The notes under the pieces were generated by a model. It was given only the letters and a program-made list of their open reading frames with translations, did no database searches and was not told where the DNA came from. From assembly GCA_017958585.1 (NCBI GenBank), contig JAGDCK010000277.1, forward strand, positions 1 to 7,482: 7,482 nucleotides of DNA, written 5' to 3'. Shown here one piece after another: positions 1 through 4,998 of the stretch. The translations under genes and the position numbers were made by a program. This stretch comes from Lachnospiraceae bacterium. Its GTDB lineage: Bacteria > Bacillota > Clostridia > Lachnospirales > Lachnospiraceae. Within the stretch, counting starts at the first letter, position 1, and each line of letters opens with the position of its first letter.

Positions 1-258
1 AAAGACGGAAAAGAAAAGACACTTTTCATATACAATGTATGTGACCACCAGGAGTGCTACAGAGAAGTTGGAAGCCAGGCAATATCATATACCACAGGTG
101 TTCCCGCAATGATCGGTACAGCCATGGTGGTAAGCGGACTTTGGAGAGAGCCCGGCGTGTTTACCACAGACCAGTTCGACCCCGATCCATACATGGAGGC
201 ACTTAACAAATGGGGCCTTCCCTGGGTAGTATGTGAAAATCCCGTTCTTGTAGACTAA
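1..258 (+). CDS. Carboxynorspermidine/carboxyspermidine dehydrogenase, C-terminal part (saccharopine dehydrogenase family)
   Basis: The window opens inside this gene. Frame 1 is open from base 1 to a TAA at 256-258 and encodes the last 85 residues. Visible stretches include YNVCDHQECYREVGSQA, then YTTGVPAMIGTAMV and a closing WGLPWVVCENPVLVD, which I recognise as the C-terminal region of carboxynorspermidine (carboxyspermidine) synthases of the saccharopine dehydrogenase-like family. The family condenses aspartate beta-semialdehyde with a diamine and reduces the Schiff base with NADPH; the product from putrescine is carboxyspermidine. The N-terminal NAD(P)-binding domain is outside the window, so it cannot be inspected. 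The next gene, nspC, encodes the decarboxylase for its product, and aguA/aguB downstream supply putrescine, so carboxyspermidine is the likelier product here (inference). A lysine-pathway saccharopine dehydrogenase is the alternative, made unlikely by the neighbours. Confidence 0.87.
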   Translation, partial: KDGKEKTLFIYNVCDHQECYREVGSQAISYTTGVPAMIGTAMVVSGLWREPGVFTTDQFDPDPYMEALNKWGLPWVVCENPVLVD

Positions 259-266
259 TATGATTT

Positions 267-300
267 GAGGCAGGGAAAAAACCTTAATCTATCCCGCCTC
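267..300 (+). promoter_or_regulatory. Hairpin in the dehydrogenase-nspC gap
   Basis: The 59-base gap between the dehydrogenase stop and nspC contains an inverted repeat. GAGGC (267-271) pairs with GCCTC (296-300), and GGGA (273-276) pairs with TCCC (292-295). One A is bulged at 272, and a 15-base A-rich loop separates the arms. No T-run follows, so it does not look like an intrinsic terminator on either strand. It lies just before the nspC ribosome binding site and could tune decay, processing or translation of the downstream mRNA; that role is inference. Confidence 0.4.
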
Positions 301-317
301 TGAGAGGACCACTCTTT

Positions 318-1469
318 ATGAGAATTGATGAGATCGCCACACCGGCATATGTGGTTGATGAAAAGAAATTAAGGAGCAACCTTGAGATTTTACGTAAAGT
401 AAAAGACGACACCGGTTGCAGGATACTCCTTGCCCAGAAATGTTTTTCCTGTTTTGAATACTATCCTTTGATAGGAGAATACATTGACGGGGCCACCGCC
501 AGCGGCCTGTTCGAGGCAAGACTTGGGCATGAGGAGATGGGCAGGGAAAACCATGTCTTTGCGCCGGCCTTTAAGGACGAAGACATGGATGAACTGGTGC
601 TTATCTGCGACCATATAGTGTTCAATTCCATCAGCCAGCTGGAGCATCATTTTGAAAAATGTAAAGAATACGGTGTGTCCGTGGGACTGAGGATAAATCC
701 CATGTATTCAACCCAAAAGGATCATGCGATCTACGACCCCTGTACGCCCGGATCCAGATTCGGTGTGACGGCCGAAACTCTGGAGAGCCTGCAGGACGAG
801 GAACTTGACAGGATCCTTGGCATGATCGACGGATTTCATTTTCATACTCTTTGCGAGCAAAATTCGGATGACCTCTACGCCACATTAATGGCTGTGGAGG
901 AAAAGTTCGGCAAATATTTTGATCGCATTAAATGGATAAACTTCGGCGGTGGACATCACATAACCAGAGAGGATTATGATATTCCTCTTTTGGAAAAATG
1001 TATCCGCCTTATGACCGAAAAATACAGGCTGAAGGTGTATCTTGAGCCCGGGGAGGCAGTGGCACTGAATGCCGGATATTTTGTCACAACGGTTTTGGAT
1101 ATTGTGGAAAACGGCGGAATAAAGACACTTATCCTGGACGGATCGGCTGCCTGCCACATGCCCGATGTGCTGGAGATGCCATACAGACCGCCCCTTAAGG
1201 ATTCGGGAAAGTGGGGCGAAAAACCCTATGAATACAGATTGTCATCCTACACATGCCTGGCGGGGGACATAATCGGTGATTATTCCTTTGACACAGAAAT
1301 AAAAGTCGGAGACAGACTGTATTTTGAGGATATGGCAATTTATTCCATGGTAAAGAACAATACTTTTAACGGAATTCCTCTGCCCGATATAGCGGGGCTT
1401 ACAGAAAATGGGGAATGCAGACTTATCAGGCATTTTTCGTATGAAGATTTTAAAGGGAGACTTTCCTAG
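318..1469 (+). CDS. nspC: Carboxynorspermidine/carboxyspermidine decarboxylase
   Basis: A 383-residue PLP enzyme of the alanine racemase/ornithine decarboxylase fold, the usual NspC length. It decarboxylates carboxyspermidine to spermidine (or carboxynorspermidine to norspermidine) in the cytoplasm. The N-terminal barrel has the expected PLP lysine K41 in LLAQKCFS. The glycine-rich phosphate-binding loop FGGGHH is at 209-214 and the EPGEA motif is at 243-247. The C-terminal domain has the active-site cysteine C313 in TCLAGD (312-317) and a conserved-looking AIYSMVKNN stretch around Y342. The ATG at 318 is preceded by AGAGGA at 303-308 (9-base gap), and the N-terminus begins right at the family's TPAYVVDE segment, so the start is secure. 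It follows the dehydrogenase that makes its substrate. Its stop abuts the ATG of aguA with no gap. Because putrescine is supplied by AguA/AguB, spermidine is the likely product (inference). Diaminopimelate decarboxylase is a more distant relative and does not fit the context. Confidence 0.93.
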   Translation: MRIDEIATPAYVVDEKKLRSNLEILRKVKDDTGCRILLAQKCFSCFEYYPLIGEYIDGATASGLFEARLGHEEMGRENHVFAPAFKDEDMDELVLICDHIVFNSISQLEHHFEKCKEYGVSVGLRINPMYSTQKDHAIYDPCTPGSRFGVTAETLESLQDEELDRILGMIDGFHFHTLCEQNSDDLYATLMAVEEKFGKYFDRIKWINFGGGHHITREDYDIPLLEKCIRLMTEKYRLKVYLEPGEAVALNAGYFVTTVLDIVENGGIKTLILDGSAACHMPDVLEMPYRPPLKDSGKWGEKPYEYRLSSYTCLAGDIIGDYSFDTEIKVGDRLYFEDMAIYSMVKNNTFNGIPLPDIAGLTENGECRLIRHFSYEDFKGRLS

Positions 1470-2594
1470 ATGAGAATTACAAAGACCACACCTTTGCAGG
1501 ACGGTTTTTATATGCCTGCGGAATTTAGCCCACAGGAAGGCTGCATACTGATCTGGCCCCACAGAAAAGGCTCATGGCCCTATGAGGCGTCAGACGCAGA
1601 GCCGGTTTTTGCAAGGATGATAGGACGGCTCTTAAAAACCGAAAAGGTATGGCTGGTGGTTGAGGATAAAACCCGTGACAGGGCCAAGTCCATGATAGAA
1701 AAATTTGCTGAGCCTGAGGTTCTTAATAATCTTTGCTACATGAATATCGAAACCGACGATGCCTGGGCCAGGGATACCGCTCCAACCTTTGTCACAAACG
1801 GCAGCATTTTGCGTGGCGTAAACTGGATGTTTAACGCATGGGGCGGTGAATATGACGGCCTATATTCATCCTGGGAAAAGGATGATGCGCTGGCAGCTTC
1901 TTTTTGTGAAAACCTTGGAACGGACTACTACGATGCGGGGGATTTCGTGCTGGAGGGCGGATCCATTCATTCAGACGGGGAAGGCACGGTCATGGTTACC
2001 GAGAGCTGCCTGTTAAGCCCCGGAAGAAATCCGAAACTCACTAAGGCTCAGATAGAAGATAAACTTAAGGCATACCTTGGAGCAAAAAAGATAATCTGGC
2101 TTCCCTGTGGAATATATAACGATGAAACCAACGAGCATGTGGATAATGTCTGTGCTTTTTACGGACCCGGGAAGGTGCTTCTTGCCTGGACCGATGATAA
2201 ACAGGATCCGCAATATGAAATGTCCCTTAGGGACCTTGAACTTCTTCAAAAAGAGACGGATGCAAAGGGGAGACACTTTGAGATCAAAAAAGTCCTGATC
2301 CCCAAAAATCCTGTGACCGTATCTGAACGGGATATCCTTGGATATGAGTTTGAGGAAGGTGAGGACGTCAGGGAAGTGGGCGAGAGACTTGCCGCAAGCT
2401 ACGTGAATTTCTATGTGGGAAACGGCATTGTGCTGGTTCCGCAGTTTAATGATGAAAACGATGAAAATGCCCTGGGAGTGATGAGACAGGCTTTCCCTGA
2501 CAGGGAAGTTGTGGGGATTGATGCGGTAAGCCTTATCGTGGGTGGAGGAAACATTCACTGCCTCACCCAGCAGATACCGGCATGCAATGATTAG
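1470..2594 (+). CDS. aguA: Agmatine deiminase (agmatine iminohydrolase)
   Basis: A 374-residue enzyme of the peptidyl-arginine-deiminase (PAD_porph) superfamily that hydrolyses agmatine to N-carbamoylputrescine and ammonia. The N-terminus shows the family signature DGFYMPAEF. The guanidine-binding motif DDAWARDTAP is at 96-105, and GDFVLEGGSIHSDGEGT starts at 157. The catalytic His and Asp are in NEHVDN (H223, D225). The nucleophilic cysteine is C364 in GGGNIHC (358-364), followed by LTQQIPA. All residues of the expected catalytic machinery are present and the length is normal. The ATG at 1470 immediately follows the nspC stop (1467-1469), with an AGGGAG ribosome binding site at 1454-1459 inside the end of nspC, which implies translational coupling. 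Its product is the substrate of AguB, encoded next. A catabolic agmatine deiminase pathway would normally come with a putrescine carbamoyltransferase and an antiporter; here an amidase follows instead, indicating biosynthesis. Confidence 0.97.
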   Translation: MRITKTTPLQDGFYMPAEFSPQEGCILIWPHRKGSWPYEASDAEPVFARMIGRLLKTEKVWLVVEDKTRDRAKSMIEKFAEPEVLNNLCYMNIETDDAWARDTAPTFVTNGSILRGVNWMFNAWGGEYDGLYSSWEKDDALAASFCENLGTDYYDAGDFVLEGGSIHSDGEGTVMVTESCLLSPGRNPKLTKAQIEDKLKAYLGAKKIIWLPCGIYNDETNEHVDNVCAFYGPGKVLLAWTDDKQDPQYEMSLRDLELLQKETDAKGRHFEIKKVLIPKNPVTVSERDILGYEFEEGEDVREVGERLAASYVNFYVGNGIVLVPQFNDENDENALGVMRQAFPDREVVGIDAVSLIVGGGNIHCLTQQIPACND

Positions 2595-2631
2595 TTTGTA
2601 TCGGAAGATGACGATGGATTTGCTTTAGTTT

Positions 2632-2638
2632 GGGAGAG
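2632..2638 (+). promoter_or_regulatory. Ribosome binding site that decides the aguB start
   Basis: The purine run GGGAGAG at 2632-2638 is the only good Shine-Dalgarno sequence in the aguA-aguB gap. It sits six bases before an in-frame TTG at 2645. It overlaps the first codons of the alternative TTG at 2630, which has no purine-rich site at a suitable distance upstream. This favours 2645 as the real start. Confidence 0.65.
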
Positions 2639-2644
2639 AAAAAC

Positions 2645-3526
2645 TTGGAGAACAGAAAAGTAAAAGTAGCTGCGGTGCAGATGCCATGCAGCAGGGATAA
2701 AGATAAGAGTCTTACGACTGCGGAAAAATATGTGAGGGAGGCAGCGGCAGCAGGCGCAAATATAATACTGCTACCGGAGCTTTTTGAGAGGCAGTATTTT
2801 TGTCAGGAAAGAAGATATGACTACTACGATTTTGCGGAGAGCGTAAATGACAATGAAGCTGTTAAGATGGGAATAAGGCTTGCAAAAGAGCTGGATGTGG
2901 TGCTTCCCATAAGCTTTTATGAAAAGGATGTAAACAATGTATATAACTCTGTTGCGGTCATAGACGCCGGCGGAGAAAATCTTGGTATATACAGAAAGAC
3001 CCATATTCCCGATGATCATTATTATCAGGAGAAGTTTTATTTTACACCCGGAGATACGGGCTTTAAGGCCTTTAACACAAAGTACGGTGTGATAGGCGTG
3101 GGAATATGCTGGGATCAGTGGTTTCCCGAGTGCGCAAGGAGCATGGCACTTTTGGGGGCAGAGTTACTGCTTTATCCCACAGCCATCGGAAGCGAGCCCA
3201 TATTAGAGTGTGACAGCTCAGGCCACTGGCAGAGGGTGATGCAGGGTCATGCCGCAGCAAACCTGATGCCGGTTATAGCAGCAAACAGGATCGGCACAGA
3301 AAAGGTCGAGCCCTCTGATGAAAACGGAGGACAGCGGTCGGAGCTTACTTTCTACGGCTCATCTTTTATAACTGATGCCACTGGAGAGATAGTTAAATCC
3401 ATGGGTAAGTCGGATCAGGGGATTTTAATACATGAATTTGACCTGGATGCACTGAAAAAAGACAGATTATCCTGGGGGCTTTTCAGAGACAGACGTCCCG
3501 GGATGTATGGGGAGATAACAAAATAG
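2645..3526 (+). CDS. aguB: N-carbamoylputrescine amidase (nitrilase superfamily), TTG start
   Basis: A carbon-nitrogen hydrolase of 293 residues from the preferred start; it converts N-carbamoylputrescine to putrescine, CO2 and ammonia. The Glu-Lys-Cys triad of the nitrilase superfamily is intact: E45 in LLPELFE, K118 in YRKTHIPD and C155 in GICWDQWFPE. The GICWDQWFPE and HIPDDHYYQEKFYF stretches are typical of AguB rather than of other amidases. No in-frame ATG exists at the 5' end. Two TTG codons are possible, at 2630 (298 residues) and 2645 (293 residues). I chose 2645 because GGGAGAG stands six bases before it and because the protein then begins MENRKVKVAAVQM, matching the family's usual start. 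The 50-base gap after aguA shows no clear promoter or terminator, so it is probably co-transcribed. A terminator region follows. The stop is TAG at 3524-3526. Confidence 0.95.
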   Translation: MENRKVKVAAVQMPCSRDKDKSLTTAEKYVREAAAAGANIILLPELFERQYFCQERRYDYYDFAESVNDNEAVKMGIRLAKELDVVLPISFYEKDVNNVYNSVAVIDAGGENLGIYRKTHIPDDHYYQEKFYFTPGDTGFKAFNTKYGVIGVGICWDQWFPECARSMALLGAELLLYPTAIGSEPILECDSSGHWQRVMQGHAAANLMPVIAANRIGTEKVEPSDENGGQRSELTFYGSSFITDATGEIVKSMGKSDQGILIHEFDLDALKKDRLSWGLFRDRRPGMYGEITK

Positions 3527-3552
3527 GAACGGTCCACCGGACCGTCCCTTTC
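3526..3552 (+). terminator. Possible first terminator hairpin after aguB
   Basis: Directly after the aguB stop, ACGGTCC (3529-3535) and GGACCGT (3539-3545) form a 7-bp stem with a 3-base loop. Two further G-C pairs flank it across one A/C mismatch (3526-3527 with 3547-3548). Only three Ts follow (3549-3551), so termination here may be weak. It may instead serve as a 3' end stabiliser for the polyamine mRNA. Confidence 0.5.
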
Positions 3553-3560
3553 GGTTACAC

Positions 3561-3591
3561 CGTCGCAGCGGTTCGAATCCCCCTATGTACA
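3561..3591 (+). other. tRNA T-arm-like relic on the + strand
   Basis: This stretch contains the T-loop consensus GGTTCGAATCC at 3570-3580, preceded by GTCGCA (3562-3567) as in many tRNA variable-loop/T-stem junctions, and followed by a possible acceptor 3' strand CCCTATGTACA. The T-stem is not intact: aligning G53-C61 leaves a C/C and an A/C mismatch. No complementary acceptor 5' strand (GTACATA-like) or D-arm can be found in the 60-90 bases upstream, which are the end of aguB. It therefore cannot be a working tRNA. It reads like the 3' remnant of a tRNA gene, or a rearranged inverted copy of the tRNA-Ser 3' end opposite (inference). Confidence 0.45.
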
Positions 3592-3653
3592 TAAAAAAAA
3601 GATGCCCAAGAGGCATCCCTTTTTTATGTACGGAGACGGAGGGATTCGAACCC
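3570..3653. repeat. Extended imperfect inverted repeat joining the T-arm relic, terminator and tRNA-Ser 3' end
   Basis: The inner arms are 3587-3606 and 3612-3631, each 20 bases with two mismatches, separated by the 5-base loop CAAGA. Further out, GGTTCGAATCCC (3570-3581) is matched by GGGATTCGAACC (3641-3652). Between these matching blocks the arms differ in length: 5 bases (3582-3586) against 9 bases (3632-3640). The whole structure is thus about 37 bases on the left and 41 or 42 on the right. The right arm overlaps the T-arm and acceptor 3' strand of tRNA-Ser. Confidence 0.85.
3593..3625. terminator. Bidirectional intrinsic terminator between aguB and tRNA-Ser
   Basis: GATGCC (3601-3606) pairs with GGCATC (3612-3617) around the loop CAAGA. 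Eight As precede the stem (3593-3600) and six Ts follow it after two Cs (3620-3625). Read on the + strand it would stop transcription of the polyamine operon. Read on the - strand it has a run of eight Ts after the stem and would end the tRNA-Ser transcript about 14 bases past the tRNA. Its position between two convergent units fits this double use. Confidence 0.9.
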
Positions 3654-3716
3654 TCGTGCCCCGGAGGGCAAACGCATTTCGAGTGCGCCCCGTTATGACC
3701 GCTTCGATACGTCTCC
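3631..3716 (-). tRNA. tRNA-Ser (anticodon CGA)
   Basis: Read on the - strand from 3716, the acceptor 5' strand GGAGACG (3716-3710) pairs perfectly with CGTCTCC (3638-3632). The discriminator base is G (3631), as expected for serine tRNAs. The anticodon loop is CTCGAAA, flanked by CGCA and TGCG, giving anticodon CGA, which decodes UCG. A long class II variable arm (around TGCCCTCCGGGGCA) follows, then the T-arm GAGGGTTCGAATCCCTC. The total of 86 bases fits a class II tRNA. CCA is not encoded: the next bases read TAC, so CCA must be added by nucleotidyltransferase. A promoter lies just upstream and the shared bidirectional terminator just downstream, so the gene seems to be transcribed alone. 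Open frames across this segment on either strand are tRNA read-through artefacts. Confidence 0.97.
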
Positions 3717-3733
3717 AATTTTACAACGATTCT

Positions 3734-3762
3734 ATTTTAATAAAAAAAGTCTGCAATATCAA
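3734..3762 (-). promoter_or_regulatory. Promoter for tRNA-Ser
   Basis: On the - strand, TTGATA (+ strand 3757-3762) is followed after exactly 17 bases by TAAAAT (+ strand 3734-3739). This is a good housekeeping -35/-10 pair. The predicted start is near 3727, about ten bases before the mature tRNA 5' end, typical of a single tRNA transcription unit. Confidence 0.75.
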
Positions 3763-3841
3763 CAGTTTTTGCAAGGCTTTTTTTGATGCATTTTTTTACG
3801 TGCCGAAAAATTCTTTTTATGCTAAGAAAAAAGCTTTTCTT

Positions 3842-3868
3842 TTGTCAAATAACGGTTTGTGTTATAAT
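3842..3868 (+). promoter_or_regulatory. Promoter for the pfk-dnaX-ybaB-recR group
   Basis: A perfect -10 TATAAT occurs at 3863-3868. The best -35 match is TTGTCA at 3842-3847, which gives a short 15-base spacer; TTTTGT at 3840-3845 would give 17. Transcription would start near 3875, leaving a leader of about 40 bases before the pfk ATG. GTTTGTGT (3855-3862), abutting the -10, has an exact inverted copy ACACAAAC at 3896-3903 just before the ribosome binding site, a possible operator pair (speculative). Confidence 0.7.
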
Positions 3869-3915
3869 AAAAAACAGATAATAACTCGTTAACCGACACA
3901 AACGGAGGTATATGC

Positions 3916-4989
3916 ATGAAAAGAATTGGTTTCCTGACCAGTGGTGGTGATTGCCAGGCTCTCAATGCGGCCATGCGAGGTGTGGTAAAGACTCTCGAGC
4001 ATGCCGAGGAACCTGTAGAAATGTACGGTTTTATGGATGGTTACAAAGGTTTGATCTATGGCGATTTCAGAATGCTTACAGACAGAGATTTCTCCGGTAT
4101 TCTTACAAGGGGCGGCACGATTTTGGGAACGAGCCGTGTACCTTTTAAGACTATTCAGGAGCCGGATGAAAACGGTCTGAATAAAGTGGAAGCCATGACC
4201 CAGAATTATCACAAATTGAAACTTGACTGTCTGGTGGTCCTTGGAGGTAACGGATCCCACAAGACAGCAAACCTCCTCAGAAAAGAGGGACTTAATATCG
4301 TTACTCTGCCAAAGACCATCGACAACGATCTGTGGGGAACTGATATGACATTCGGATTCCAGAGTGCGGTTGATATCGCCACAGAGGCTATCGACTGTAT
4401 CCATACCACAGCTTCCTCCCACAGCCGAGTATTCATCGTGGAAGTAATGGGACACAAGGTTGGATGGCTTACATTAAATGCCGGCATGGCAGGCGGTGCT
4501 GATATTATCCTCATACCCGAGATCCCCTATGATATCAAAAACATCGTGGAAAAGATCGAGGAGAGAGACAAGGAAGGCAAGGCCTTTACCATCATTGCGG
4601 TGGCAGAGGGTGCTATTTCCAAGGAGGATGCAAAACTTTCCAAAAAAGAATATCAAAAGAAACTTGAAAAATATCCATTCCCTTCAGTATCCTACGAGAT
4701 CGCCAGCATGATCCAGGAAAAGACGGGACGAGAAGTCAGAGTGACCGTGCCCGGACACATGCAAAGAGGCGGAAGCCCCTGCCCTTACGACAGAGTGTTT
4801 GCAAGTCGTCTCGGAGCCGAGGCAGGCAAACTTATCCTCGACGGCGAATATGGCTTTATGGTAGGATATAAGAATCGTGAGATCATTAAGGTGCCTCTCG
4901 AAGAGGTAGCCGGAAAACTTAAATATATCGACCCTTCGGCTCGCATTATCAAGGAGGCAAAACTCCTGGGAATCAGCTTCGGGGATTAG
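3916..4989 (+). CDS. pfkA: 6-phosphofructokinase, mixed ATP/PPi (group III-like) type
   Basis: A 357-residue phosphofructokinase, longer than the roughly 320 residues of classical bacterial PfkA. It phosphorylates fructose 6-phosphate to fructose 1,6-bisphosphate in glycolysis. Nucleotide-loop start GGDCQALN is at 10-17. The phosphoryl-donor motif is GGNGS (110-114), where most enzymes have GGDGS or GGDDS. The catalytic motif PKTIDNDL is at 132-139 with D136 as the expected base. The F6P-binding R171 (HSRVF) is present, but the usual MGR reads MGHK (178-181). GHMQRGGSP (280-288) is present and conserved. Gly at 113 (E. coli position 104) points to ATP, while Lys at 133 (E. coli 124) is the PPi-type residue. 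That hybrid is known from group III enzymes, so the donor cannot be fixed from sequence. The ATG at 3916 has GGAGG at 3904-3908. Its TAG stop overlaps the dnaX ribosome binding site. Confidence 0.93.
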   Translation: MKRIGFLTSGGDCQALNAAMRGVVKTLEHAEEPVEMYGFMDGYKGLIYGDFRMLTDRDFSGILTRGGTILGTSRVPFKTIQEPDENGLNKVEAMTQNYHKLKLDCLVVLGGNGSHKTANLLRKEGLNIVTLPKTIDNDLWGTDMTFGFQSAVDIATEAIDCIHTTASSHSRVFIVEVMGHKVGWLTLNAGMAGGADIILIPEIPYDIKNIVEKIEERDKEGKAFTIIAVAEGAISKEDAKLSKKEYQKKLEKYPFPSVSYEIASMIQEKTGREVRVTVPGHMQRGGSPCPYDRVFASRLGAEAGKLILDGEYGFMVGYKNREIIKVPLEEVAGKLKYIDPSARIIKEAKLLGISFGD

Positions 4990-4992
4990 GAG
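4988..4992 (+). promoter_or_regulatory. dnaX ribosome binding site overlapping the pfk stop codon
   Basis: AGGAG at 4988-4992 lies six bases before the dnaX ATG (4999). Its first two bases are the last two of the pfk TAG stop (4987-4989). Ribosomes ending pfk would sit on the dnaX initiation region, so the two genes are probably translationally coupled. Confidence 0.8.
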
Positions 4993-4998
4993 TAACAA

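Noticed and set aside
2013..2558. Long - strand open frame of 181 codons inside aguA
   Set aside because: It is fully covered by aguA, which has intact catalytic motifs; the antisense product has no recognisable domain and no good ribosome binding site.
2595..2644. Separate promoter for aguB in the aguA-aguB gap
   Set aside because: The 50 bases contain no TATAAT-like -10 with a matching -35; co-transcription with aguA is simpler.
3467..3718. Open frame of 83 codons on the - strand
   Set aside because: It reads through tRNA-Ser, the terminator and the T-arm relic into the 3' end of aguB; products like GHEGSNPSVS are typical of translated tRNA genes.
3763..3840. AT-rich spacer with poly-T and poly-A runs as a possible small RNA or origin element
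   Set aside because: No hairpin followed by a T-run, no DnaA-box cluster and no repeats could be made out. It is adequately explained as promoter-flanking DNA between divergent units.
3602..3892. Open frame of 96 codons on the + strand
   Set aside because: It starts inside the terminator stem, crosses tRNA-Ser in antisense (GDGGIRTLVPRRA) and continues into an AT-rich promoter spacer. It has no ribosome binding site or protein-like composition.
3889..4455. Long - strand open frame of 188 codons across the pfk start
   Set aside because: It is a shadow of the well supported phosphofructokinase gene and runs over its promoter leader and ribosome binding site.
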